A stretch of 64,000 nucleotides of DNA, from positions 930,001 to 994,000 of the forward strand of contig NZ_CP104067.1 of NCBI RefSeq assembly GCF_026651875.1. Direction: 5' to 3'. The position numbers and the translations under genes are program-made. The stretch's first letter is position 1. Each line of letters opens with the position of its first letter. Shown piece by piece: positions 26,733 to 35,169 of this stretch. Under the pieces are notes generated by a model that saw only the letters and a program-made list of their open reading frames with translations, was not told the origin of the DNA and did not search any database. The stretch is from Alicyclobacillus fastidiosus (GTDB taxonomy: Bacteria > Bacillota > Bacilli > Alicyclobacillales > Alicyclobacillaceae).

Positions 26733-28742
26733 ATGACGACGAGACAGAGCGTACAAGTTCGTTACCGTGCACTCAGTCAACCTGGACGCATTGGGAGTCT
26801 GACATTGCCTCACCGAGTCCTGATGGGTTCGATGCACATGGGATTGGAGGGGCAGCCGGACAAGCTCGGCCAACTGTGTGACTTTTATCGGGAGCGCGCC
26901 GAGGGGATGGCCGCACTCATCATCACAGGGGGGGCCGCCGTGACACAGGCGGGCGGCGCGGACCACATGTACGTGCTCACGGAGGACGCCGATGTCGAGG
27001 CGCTCGCGAGCCTTCCGCAAGCTGTTCACGAAGTAAATGGCAAGATTGCGCTGCAGTTGTTCCACTCTGGACGCTATGCGTTCGCGGACGAGATTGGCAT
27101 GCAACCGGTTGCACCCAGTCCCATCGCTTCGCGCCTGACGCGGGAGGTTCCGCGGGAGATGACGGACGAGGACATCGCAGATACCATTTTGGCTTTTGCA
27201 CAGGGTGCGCGAAGGGCGATGGACGTCGGCTACGATGCGGTGGAGATCATGGGGTCAGAGGGGTATTTGCTCAACCAGTTCTTATCCCCCCTCACAAACC
27301 ACCGCGAGGACGAGTACGGGGGCTCGTTTGAGCGGCGGATGCGGATGAGTCTCGACGTCGTGCAGGCCATCAGACGAGCTGTCGGCGCACAATACCCCAT
27401 TATCTTTCGGATGTCCGGGCTCGATTGCATGCCCGGCAGCACCACGCCCGAAGAGACGATTGCGTTCGCAAAAGCACTCCAGGAAGCCGGAGTGGACGCG
27501 TTGAATATCGGCATCGGTTGGCACGAGGCACGTGTGCCCACAGTGCAGCAAATAGTCCCGCGTGGCGGATTCGCGACGATTGCTGGGACGATTCGCGGAC
27601 ACGTGAGCATTCCGGTCATCGGGGCAAACCGCTTAAATGTTCCGGAAGTGGCAGACGCACTCGTCGCCGACGGCTATTTGGACTTTATCGCGCCTGCGCG
27701 CCCGTGGCTAGCCGACAGCCAGTTGGCGAGGAAGGTGGTCGAGGGCGACAGGGCGGGGCTCAACGTATGTATCGCATGTAACCAATCCTGCCTGGATCAC
27801 ACGTTGGTCCGCCCGCACTTGCCGGTCAGCTGTCTGGTCAATCCGCGCGCGGGGCAGGAAGCGTCGTGGCCTGTCGTCGAGGCTCCTGCGAAGCGAAGGG
27901 TCGCCGTGGTCGGCGCCGGCCCTGCCGGGTTGCAGGCTGCCGTGACCGCGGCACAGCGCGGTCACGACGTGGTGCTGTTCGAACGCGAGGCTGAAATTGG
28001 CGGGCAGTTCCGCATGGCCGCCCGCATTCCGGGCAAGGACGAGTTTTATGAAACGATTCGGTATTTCCGGGAAATGCTTGAACGCCTATCCGTGACTGTT
28101 AAAATGCAAACAGAACCTACGCCGGATGAATTGTCCATGTTCGATCACGTCGTGATAGCGCAGGGCGTCGTTCCAAGGGTCCCCGAGATCCGCGGAACTG
28201 ACCTGCCACACGTCGTCACTTACGCGCAGGTGTTGAACGGAGAAGTTCAAGTTGGTCGCCAAATCGCCATTATTGGCGCAGGTGGAATCGGGTGTGACGT
28301 CGCGACATTCCTCGCCGAGGGCAGCCATGCCCCGGCTGACGTGCAGGCGTTCTTCGCGTTGCAATCGCTGCCGACGCCGCCGGCCATGCCGCGCGAGATC
28401 ACCGTACTCGCGCGCAGTGACAGGTACGGTCACGGAATCGGACGCAGTACTCGGTGGGTCGTGAAGCAGGAGATGAATCGCCTTGGCATCCGCGTCGTCA
28501 CAAATGTGGACTTCCGCGAGATCACGCCAGAGGGCGTGCGCATAACCTCCCCGGATGGGGATGTCTTCGTAAAAGCTGATCAGGTCATCCTCTGTGCGGG
28601 ACAAGAAGCGCACGAGACACTTGCAGAGGCGCTCAAGGGCAAGGTTGCGGTACACGTCGTCGGTGGCGCCCGCGACAGTCGCGGGATCAATGCGGCGCGC
28701 GCCATTCGGGAAGCGTTTGAAGTCGCCTATCAAATTTCGTAG
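26733..28742 (+). CDS. 2,4-dienoyl-CoA reductase-like flavoprotein (FadH family)
   Basis: A 669-residue FMN/FAD/[4Fe-4S] enzyme. Residues 1-350 are an old-yellow-enzyme barrel (GRIGSLTLPHRVLMGSMHMG, HSGRYA, GYLLNQFLSPLTNHREDEYGG in two pieces). The cluster cysteines are in CIACNQSCLDH and VSCLVNP. The second half has VAVVGAGPAGLQAA for FAD and IAIIGAGGIGCDVA for NADPH. It leads the rightward operon behind GAGGAG. Reduction of a conjugated cyclohexadiene-carboxyl thioester is the context-based proposal. Confidence 0.9.
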   Translation: MTTRQSVQVRYRALSQPGRIGSLTLPHRVLMGSMHMGLEGQPDKLGQLCDFYRERAEGMAALIITGGAAVTQAGGADHMYVLTEDADVEALASLPQAVHEVNGKIALQLFHSGRYAFADEIGMQPVAPSPIASRLTREVPREMTDEDIADTILAFAQGARRAMDVGYDAVEIMGSEGYLLNQFLSPLTNHREDEYGGSFERRMRMSLDVVQAIRRAVGAQYPIIFRMSGLDCMPGSTTPEETIAFAKALQEAGVDALNIGIGWHEARVPTVQQIVPRGGFATIAGTIRGHVSIPVIGANRLNVPEVADALVADGYLDFIAPARPWLADSQLARKVVEGDRAGLNVCIACNQSCLDHTLVRPHLPVSCLVNPRAGQEASWPVVEAPAKRRVAVVGAGPAGLQAAVTAAQRGHDVVLFEREAEIGGQFRMAARIPGKDEFYETIRYFREMLERLSVTVKMQTEPTPDELSMFDHVVIAQGVVPRVPEIRGTDLPHVVTYAQVLNGEVQVGRQIAIIGAGGIGCDVATFLAEGSHAPADVQAFFALQSLPTPPAMPREITVLARSDRYGHGIGRSTRWVVKQEMNRLGIRVVTNVDFREITPEGVRITSPDGDVFVKADQVILCAGQEAHETLAEALKGKVAVHVVGGARDSRGINAARAIREAFEVAYQIS

Positions 28743-28790
28743 TTGGCGGGACGAGCTTGGCTCGATCACAGCCACAGATGGCTAAAAAAG

Positions 28791-29591
28791 ATGTCAGGGG
28801 TGGAGATATTGGCAGGTTTGCTAGAGGGCAAGAAGGCGTTTATCACGGGGAGCAGCCGCGGCATCGGCCGTGCGACAGCCGTCGCGATGGCGCGCCAGGG
28901 CGCGGATATCGTGGTCCATTACCGCCGCGATGCAGAGCAGGCGGAGAAGACCGTACAGGAGATTCGCGACTTGGGGCGCGAGGCGCTGCTCGTCAAGGCC
29001 GAATTGGAGAGTCAAGACGAGCTGAACGCCGCGTTTGACGTCGTCGAACAAGAATGGGGCAGCTTGGACATCTTCGTGGCCAGTGCGGCCGCGAGTGCAT
29101 TCAAACCGATTGAGCAACTCAAGGACTACCATCTGGACAAGACGTATCGCACGGTTGTCCACAGTACCGTGTTTGCGGCGCAGCGCTGCATTCCGCTAAT
29201 GGCCGGGAAGAGTGGTCGCATCATCACGATGTCGAGCATGGGCAGTACCTACACCTTGCCGCGTTATGCGACCCTTGGGAGCGCAAAGGCCGCACTCGAA
29301 TCGATGACGCGCTATCTGGCCAGCGAATTGGGACCCAAGGGCATCACGGTCAACGCCCTCAATCCAGGGGTTGTGGATACCGAGTCAGCGAAGTTCTACG
29401 GCGGTGCGAATTACGACCAATACAATGCGGACGTCATCGCACACACGCCGCTTGGCCGCCTCGGGACGACCGAAGACATCGCGGATGCCGCGGTGTTCCT
29501 CGCGAGCGATATGTCTCGCTTCATTACAGGACAAGTGATCAGAGTCGACGGCGGACTAACGCTGTTGACCGGAGGCTTTGAAAGCTTCTGA
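28791..29591 (+). CDS. FabL-like SDR, candidate cyclohexenylcarbonyl-CoA reductase
   Basis: A roughly 266-residue SDR with KAFITGSSRGIGRATA, DIFVASAAASAFK and a Tyr-x6-Lys active site (RYATLGSAKAALESM), the enoyl-reductase form shared with FabL. It ends ITGQVIRVDGGLTLLTGG. ChcA of the ansatrienin producer Streptomyces collinus is an SDR enoyl-CoA reductase acting on 1-cyclohexenylcarbonyl-CoA, so this is the best ChcA-like candidate here. The start is uncertain: ATG 28791 lacks a clear ribosome-binding site, and TTG codons at 28809 and 28818 follow GGGGTGGAG. Confidence 0.85.
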   Translation: MSGVEILAGLLEGKKAFITGSSRGIGRATAVAMARQGADIVVHYRRDAEQAEKTVQEIRDLGREALLVKAELESQDELNAAFDVVEQEWGSLDIFVASAAASAFKPIEQLKDYHLDKTYRTVVHSTVFAAQRCIPLMAGKSGRIITMSSMGSTYTLPRYATLGSAKAALESMTRYLASELGPKGITVNALNPGVVDTESAKFYGGANYDQYNADVIAHTPLGRLGTTEDIADAAVFLASDMSRFITGQVIRVDGGLTLLTGGFESF

Positions 29592-29678
29592 GTCACCGGT
29601 TGTGAACCGGTTGACAGCCGTCTGAAAACCGTCGCAGCTTTGCGAATGACAAATGATACGAAATGGAGTCGATAGATC

Positions 29679-29927
29679 ATGTCTTTGACCAAAGAGCAGA
29701 TTGAACAAAAGGTGAAGAACGTCGTAGTGAACCAGTTGCAGGTAGAGGCTGAAGAAGTGCATGCAAATAGTCTGTTCGTTGACGACTTGGGCGCAGATTC
29801 CCTCGATTTGACGGAGTTGGCCGTCGCGTTTGAGGACGAGTTCGAACTTGAGATTCCGGAAGCCGACTTCGGACAGCTTTCCACCGTCGCAGGGGTCGTG
29901 GAGTACATTCAAGGCCGTCTGGCATAA
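29679..29927 (+). CDS. Dedicated acyl carrier protein
   Basis: An 82-residue acidic four-helix carrier protein. The 4'-phosphopantetheine attachment serine is in LGADSLDLTELAVAFE, the classic DSL motif. ATG follows TGGAG by ten bases. It sits between the FabL-like SDR and an acid ligase, not beside fatty-acid synthase genes, which implies that pathway intermediates may be carried on this protein. The start of helix I (KEQIEQKVKNVVVNQL) is normal. It is clearly an ACP; its cargo is inferred. Confidence 0.92.
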   Translation: MSLTKEQIEQKVKNVVVNQLQVEAEEVHANSLFVDDLGADSLDLTELAVAFEDEFELEIPEADFGQLSTVAGVVEYIQGRLA

Positions 29928-30079
29928 CGTTTGATTTTGGCATGTCCCCTCGTCACAGCCGCTTGGTCGCGTGGGGACGTCCCTTCGAAGCGAGCGTTGT
30001 CCGCAGTCGTGATAAACGTACCTCGGATGAGCACGAAACCCACTGATTCCATCAGCTTTTTGATAAAGGGGACGATGAA

Positions 30080-31726
30080 ATGTTTGATTTTGCCGGCAGA
30101 ACGCTGTCTGTGGAGCGCGCACAAGCGTACGTCGACCAAGGCTATTGGCCAGATGAATCGTTTGTCGACGTGCTGGAACAGGACGTTCGCCTCTATCCAG
30201 ATTTCGTTCACAAGGACGAGGAGCGCAGTTTGACTTACACCCAACTGTGGGAGGAAGTCGAGGCTGTCGCCGCGGAGTTGTACCATCGCGGCATTCGCAA
30301 GGGGGATACCGTCGCGATTCAGTTGCCGAACTCCCTCGACTACGTGGTGGCCGTTTTCGGTATCGCCCGCATCGGTGCAATTGGCGTGTCGTTGCAAATC
30401 GACTTGGGCCGCCAAGCTATCGAGTCGAGCCTCGAGCGCTCCAAAGCCAAGGCGTGGATCATCGCCGACAACTTCCGCGGGCAGCCGCTGTACGAGATGG
30501 CGCTGGACGTTCAGAAGAACCACGCTCAGCTGGAACACGTCATTCTCCAGGGCGACATTTCGCGAGCACCTGCGGACGCGCTGACGTTTGAATCGCTGCG
30601 CAACAGCGAGAAGCGCCTTGGTCAACAAGAGATTGAGGCGAATCGGCCGACGCGCCTCGACGCGTTTCTGATGGTGTTTACCTCCGGTACGACCGGCTCG
30701 CCGAAGGGCGTCGTGCAACTCCACGCCAACTACCTCTGGGCGGCGCGGGCGTACGCAAAAAACTTCGGCTACGAACCAGGCGACGCCGTGCTCGACATCG
30801 CGCCCATCTGTCACCAGACCGGCATGCTCGCGGGCGTCATGATGACCATTGCAACGGGCGGTCGCATCCTGTTGCTCGAGCGCTTTTCGGCGAGTCGCGT
30901 GATCAAGTGGATCGAGACGGAGAAGCCGGCCTACCTCGTTGGCGCGCCGCCGCACGTCATTCACGTCACCAATGCACCGAAGTTAAAGAGTGCGGATACG
31001 TCCAGCGTCAAGCTGTTTATCTACGCCGGTGCCCCAGTTCCGAGCTCCGTGCTCGAGCGGCTTCAGTCCGACGGCGGCATCAAGGTCGGCGGCATGTTCG
31101 GCTGGACCGAGGGCTTTCTGGCCACGGCTACCCGTCCGGACGATCCACTCGAAGCGCTCAGCTCGACGGTAGGATTCGTGATACCTGGGACCGAAGTGCG
31201 CCTGGTCGACGAAGATGGCCACGACATCGCACCAGGGGAATCGGGCGAGATGTGGGCGCGCGGGCCGAACTTTGCCGCGGGATATTATGAGAATCCAGAA
31301 GCGGCGCACCGCCAATGGGATGCCGAGGGCTGGTTCCACTCGGGCGACATCTTGCGCCAGGATGAGAATGGGCGGTTTAAGTTCATCGCCCGCGCGGACG
31401 ACGTGATCAACCGCGGCGGCACGAAAATTGACCCGAAGAGCGTCGAGGACGTCATCGCCGCACATCCGTCTGTGGAAAACGTGGCGGTCGTCGGCGCGCC
31501 GGATGAAACCCTGGGCCAGCAGAGTGTGGCTTGCGTCGTCCTGCACGAGGGAGCGGACAGGTTCTCGCTGCCAGAACTTCGCGACTTTCTTGGGGAACGG
31601 GGTTTGGCGAAATTCCAGTTCCCGGACCGGTTGGAATTTTTGTCGGAATTACCTACCACACACTCTGGAAAGATCAAGAAGAAGGATCTGCGTGAACGGT
31701 TCCGCCTGGAAGCAGAGGAGAAGTAA
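30080..31726 (+). CDS. Acid-CoA/ACP ligase (rightward operon)
   Basis: A 548-residue ANL adenylating enzyme with the P-loop MVFTSGTTGSPKGVVQLH, A5 motif GGMFGWTEGFLATA, HSGDILRQDENGRFKFIARADD, and the catalytic lysine at THSGKIKKKDLRER. It has features of aryl-acid adenylating enzymes (2,3-dihydroxybenzoate-AMP ligase-like RADDVINRGGTKI). These often load a carrier protein, and an ACP gene lies 152 bases upstream. ATG follows GGGGACGA. Loading of shikimate or a dehydrated derivative onto CoA or the ACP is the proposal. Confidence 0.88.
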   Translation: MFDFAGRTLSVERAQAYVDQGYWPDESFVDVLEQDVRLYPDFVHKDEERSLTYTQLWEEVEAVAAELYHRGIRKGDTVAIQLPNSLDYVVAVFGIARIGAIGVSLQIDLGRQAIESSLERSKAKAWIIADNFRGQPLYEMALDVQKNHAQLEHVILQGDISRAPADALTFESLRNSEKRLGQQEIEANRPTRLDAFLMVFTSGTTGSPKGVVQLHANYLWAARAYAKNFGYEPGDAVLDIAPICHQTGMLAGVMMTIATGGRILLLERFSASRVIKWIETEKPAYLVGAPPHVIHVTNAPKLKSADTSSVKLFIYAGAPVPSSVLERLQSDGGIKVGGMFGWTEGFLATATRPDDPLEALSSTVGFVIPGTEVRLVDEDGHDIAPGESGEMWARGPNFAAGYYENPEAAHRQWDAEGWFHSGDILRQDENGRFKFIARADDVINRGGTKIDPKSVEDVIAAHPSVENVAVVGAPDETLGQQSVACVVLHEGADRFSLPELRDFLGERGLAKFQFPDRLEFLSELPTTHSGKIKKKDLRERFRLEAEEK

Positions 31727-31828
31727 ACTCGGTCGAAGAGCTTCGAACGAGATCTGATATATGGAACTCGCGCACGTTGCGCGATGGCCCTGACGGGGCA
31801 ATGAGAGAATGGAGTAGGAGGGAAAGGC

Positions 31829-33055
31829 ATGAGCATCTTAAACGCATCTGAGCAGGGCGCCATCCAAGTTCATCAAGCTAATTTCGATAAAGCCCTGGTC
31901 GCTCGAGCGAATGAGATTCGCAATCGCGTCATTCAGTTCCGCGAGGAAGAGGGCAAGGACTGGGCCGAGGAGATCGAGCGCACAGAAGCGATTCCGCAAG
32001 CGCTGTGGAATCGCATGCGGGAGCTCGGCTTTCACAAGTTGACTCAGCCGCAGCGATTTGGCGGCGAAGGACTGCCTTTGACGCTGTATTTCCCAATTCT
32101 TGAGGAAATGGCACACTGTCACGGCTCGATTCGCATGGTCTTTCACGCGTACAACAGCATTTGGCGCACGGTCGGTCAGGGGACGGAAGAGCAGCAGGCG
32201 CACTGGCTGTCGAAACTCGTGGACGAAGGCGCGCTGGTGGCGTTTGCACTGACGGAGCCGGACAATGGCACGGGCATCGACCTTCGCACGACCGCAACCT
32301 ACGAGAACGGCAAATACATCCTCAACGGTCGCAAGCATCTGATCACGTTTGCAGAAGAGGCAGCCGTGCTCGCTGTGATCGCAAAGATGGAAGGCGGCGC
32401 TGGACGCGGCGGTTTGACGGCGTTTCTCGTACCGCAAGGGCGCGCAGGCATGAAGTTGGAGCCAATGGCCCACATGATGGGCGACAAGGGTTGCTCACAC
32501 GCGGTCATCACGTTTGAGAACTGCGAGGTCTCGGAGGATGAAATTCTAGGCCTTGTCGGGGAAGGTTTCGGCGTCGCCGTACGCGGCTTTCTTGACCAAA
32601 GTCGCGCGTGTATCGCCCTCAGTGCCGTGGGTCTCGCGCAGGAAGCGCTCGATGTGACGCTGCAGTTCGTGCGCAAGCGGGTGACGTTTGGCAAGGCGCT
32701 TGCCAGCCGCCAAGCCATCCAGATGCGCCTTGCGGAGATGCAGGTGGCCATCCAGGCCGCACGTCTGCTCTGCCTCGATGCCGCGCAGAAGTATGACCGC
32801 GGCGAGGATATCTCCCTCGAAGCCTCGATTGCCAAGGCAAATGCTATTCGCATGGTAGGCGAGGTGACCGATGGGGCACTGTCTCTGTTCGGTGGCATTG
32901 GCTACAGCGTCGGAAGCCCTGTCGAACGGTTGTATCGCGACGCTCGATCCCTCTGGTTTGAAGAGGGCACTGCAGAAATGCAGAAGATGACCATCGCTGA
33001 GGCACTTCTCACCAACGCCCGCCGCCGTGAGCGCGAGGCGAAGAAGAACGACTGA
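31829..33055 (+). CDS. Acyl-CoA dehydrogenase (rightward operon)
   Basis: A 408-residue acyl-CoA dehydrogenase paralogous to the one at 23590-24744: RFGGEGLPLTLYFPILEEMA, FALTEPDNGTGIDLRTTA, and LYRDARSLWFEEGTAEMQKM with the Glu of the catalytic region. ATG follows a GGAGGGAAAGGC site. With its paralog in the opposite operon it suggests two successive ring oxidations or reductions. Confidence 0.9.
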   Translation: MSILNASEQGAIQVHQANFDKALVARANEIRNRVIQFREEEGKDWAEEIERTEAIPQALWNRMRELGFHKLTQPQRFGGEGLPLTLYFPILEEMAHCHGSIRMVFHAYNSIWRTVGQGTEEQQAHWLSKLVDEGALVAFALTEPDNGTGIDLRTTATYENGKYILNGRKHLITFAEEAAVLAVIAKMEGGAGRGGLTAFLVPQGRAGMKLEPMAHMMGDKGCSHAVITFENCEVSEDEILGLVGEGFGVAVRGFLDQSRACIALSAVGLAQEALDVTLQFVRKRVTFGKALASRQAIQMRLAEMQVAIQAARLLCLDAAQKYDRGEDISLEASIAKANAIRMVGEVTDGALSLFGGIGYSVGSPVERLYRDARSLWFEEGTAEMQKMTIAEALLTNARRREREAKKND

Positions 33056-33056
33056 T

Positions 33057-34085
33057 ATGTTACGTCTGGAGTATTCACCTGGTGATGGGTTTCGGGTCGC
33101 AGATGGCCCCGCACCGTCGATTGCCTCCGACGAAGTGCTGATTCGCGTTGAAGCGTGCGGCGTGTGCGGCAGTGATCGGCAGGTTGTGGCTGGGGAATCG
33201 GTACCGCCGGGAACTGCTTTTCCCCTTGTCATGGGGCACGAAATCGCGGGTCAGATCATCGAGGTGGGCGCCGATGTCATCGGCTGGCGCCAAGATGACC
33301 TAGTGGTCGTCCATCCGTTTGTCGCGTGCGGCACCTGTGCACCGTGCTTGCACGACCAGGCAAATCTCTGCGTGCGCCAAACTTGTATTGGGTACCATCG
33401 GCAGGGGGGATTCGCACAGCAAGTCGCGATTCCTGCGGCGCAGTTGGTGCGGCGGCCGACCAGCGTGTCGGCGGCTGCGGCTGCGCTCCTGGTCGATGCG
33501 TTTGCGACCCCGTTTCGCGCGATGTTGGAGGCGGGGGTAGGGCGCGGGCAGACCGTCCTCGTCATCGGTACCGGTGGATTGGGGCTTGCAGCGCTGATGT
33601 TGGCGCAGGGTTTTGGCGTCGAGCGGCTCGGCGCGGTGACGCGTCGGGCCGAGGGCGTGGAGACTGCACAGGCGTATGGCGCAGAGACGGTCGTGACAAC
33701 CGAGGCGGATGCGCGCACCATCGCGCGCCAGTTGCGTCGTTGGTCAGGCGCCTCAGGCATCGACGTCGTCGTCGATACCGTGGCGACCGAGGAGACGATT
33801 GCTCTCGCCATGGAGACCGTGCGTCCCGGCGGTTGTGTCGCTCTCGTCGGCATGTCGGAGGAAACGGCGCATTACCCCATCGCCAAGACCGTTCGCCGCG
33901 GCGTGCGCCTCGTGGCGAGTTACGGGTCGCTGCGCGAGGACGTGGAGCAGCTCGTAGGCTGGGTCGAAGAGGGGCGCTTAAACCCGCTATCGCTGGTAGC
34001 TGGGACGTTGTCGCTAGATCAGGCAGAACGTGCATTTTCCCCGGTTCGTCGCTCGGGAAGATGGGTCGTCGACCCGACTTTATAA
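33057..34085 (+). CDS. Zinc-dependent medium-chain alcohol dehydrogenase
   Basis: A 342-residue MDR enzyme. Catalytic zinc ligands appear in GVCGSDRQ and MGHEIAGQI. The structural zinc lobe is CGTCAPCLHDQANLC, and the nucleotide motif is VLVIGTGGLGLAAL. It starts one base after the acyl-CoA dehydrogenase stop. It could oxidise or reduce a ring hydroxyl of a polyhydroxylated cyclohexene-carboxyl intermediate, as related enzymes do in anaerobic benzoate pathways; this is inference. Confidence 0.87.
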   Translation: MLRLEYSPGDGFRVADGPAPSIASDEVLIRVEACGVCGSDRQVVAGESVPPGTAFPLVMGHEIAGQIIEVGADVIGWRQDDLVVVHPFVACGTCAPCLHDQANLCVRQTCIGYHRQGGFAQQVAIPAAQLVRRPTSVSAAAAALLVDAFATPFRAMLEAGVGRGQTVLVIGTGGLGLAALMLAQGFGVERLGAVTRRAEGVETAQAYGAETVVTTEADARTIARQLRRWSGASGIDVVVDTVATEETIALAMETVRPGGCVALVGMSEETAHYPIAKTVRRGVRLVASYGSLREDVEQLVGWVEEGRLNPLSLVAGTLSLDQAERAFSPVRRSGRWVVDPTL

Positions 34086-34151
34086 GGGAAGTTGAGGCGC
34101 GCTGTGGAAGTGCGCCCTTCGCTCTCTTTCGCAGGAAAGGTGGTTCGCCAA

Positions 34152-34799
34152 GTGAGTGAGCATCAGCGGATCGAGATCTTGAATCAAGCATGCCAGTCGC
34201 TGTGGCGCGACATCAGGTACCCTGTGCTGGAGCGCGGATACGAGGACGAGGCTGCGTGCAGAGAGGACTTGGCCGCTGCACTCGGAGACGAGTTAGCACT
34301 CGAGGACTGGTTGAACGGCTGCCTCGCCATCGAACGGAAACCGGTTTCCCTCGCTGGCGTTCGCAACGCGCTTCTACACGTGTTTGATCACTTCAAACCT
34401 CACTTGAGCCAAGGTTCGCGGCACAGTTGGCACCAGCTGATCGTCAATGAACCCAGCAAGGCTCGCTCGCGAATCCACGAGTTGGTTTTCGAACACCCGC
34501 AAACCTCGCTCGTCACGTCGTACTATTGGCGCGAAGACGCCTGGCGACTGGTCAATTTCCGCTATCGAGAAACGTGGTGGCAGTTTCGCCTGACTCCGTC
34601 ATCCGCTGGCGGCTGTGAGTGGACAGTCACCTCGCTCGCTGACGTACTGACGCGAATGCCTGCGGGCTCAGCCACGTTGGATGAGTGGCTTTTTCTGCAG
34701 CGTTTGGCTGTCCGCTTCGCAAATGGCGACAAGGTTCTCTACCCAGAGCTCTTGGAGCATGGGTTCCACCATCAGAAAAGCCAACAGTCCCACTTCTAG
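34152..34799 (+). CDS. Unknown protein at the end of the alicyclic-acid operon
   Basis: A 215-residue protein I do not recognise with certainty. It has an N-terminal helical part (HQRIEILNQACQSLWRDIRYPVLERG), a segment NALLHVFDHFKPHLSQ faintly like DUF1722, and a tryptophan-rich strand region (SYYWREDAWRLVNFRYRETWWQ). GTG 34152 follows GGAAAGGTGG. The gap to the alcohol dehydrogenase is 66 bases, so it is probably in the same transcript. Confidence 0.7.
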   Translation: MSEHQRIEILNQACQSLWRDIRYPVLERGYEDEAACREDLAAALGDELALEDWLNGCLAIERKPVSLAGVRNALLHVFDHFKPHLSQGSRHSWHQLIVNEPSKARSRIHELVFEHPQTSLVTSYYWREDAWRLVNFRYRETWWQFRLTPSSAGGCEWTVTSLADVLTRMPAGSATLDEWLFLQRLAVRFANGDKVLYPELLEHGFHHQKSQQSHF

Positions 34800-34833
34800 C
34801 CTCCCTAGATAAACAGACCATTCCGCCCACATT

Positions 34834-34861
34834 TTGTGTTTCGAATTTTCTGTGCTATAAT
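34834..34861 (+). promoter_or_regulatory. Sigma-A type promoter before the osmoprotectant transporter
   Basis: TTGTGT (34834-34839), 16-base spacer, TATAAT (34856-34861). Transcription would start just before the predicted riboswitch. Confidence 0.7.
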
Positions 34862-34885
34862 GCAAATCGTACTACGGTACACCTC

Positions 34886-35028
34886 TTCGCCAAGCGTCAC
34901 ACAATGGCCGAATTCCACATTTGTGGAAGCGGGGGAACCAAGTTTTTCGGGGTGAATTGACTGACCGTTCCCAGCGGTTGGTTATAGGCAAATCTTTGCC
35001 GAACCCGTCAGCTAACCTCGTAGGCGAA
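34886..35028 (+). ncRNA. Cyclic di-AMP riboswitch (ydaO/yuaA type)
   Basis: The leader carries the conserved blocks of this class in order: GGGGGAACCAAG, TCGGGGTGAATTG, and a 3' block GCCGAACCCGTCAGCTAACC followed by TCGTAGGCG. A closing P1 stem TTCGCC (34886-34891) and GGCGAA (35023-35028) brackets them. These RNAs sense c-di-AMP and usually turn off potassium or osmolyte uptake genes. Here the next gene is a compatible-solute transporter ATPase. I did not see a clear intrinsic terminator between the aptamer and the ATG, so control may be on translation or a distal hairpin. Identified from memory of the consensus. Confidence 0.85.
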
Positions 35029-35169
35029 TACTGTGCATTGGTTGCTGCACGATATCGCACAAATCTTCCAGCGAAAACATCCATGTAGTGCAAGTCTATC
35101 ACGGCGCCTTGTATCTGGTTTGCCTATCTCTTTTGGCATTCCAGAGGAGTTTTGAGGAAAGGAGTGTCC

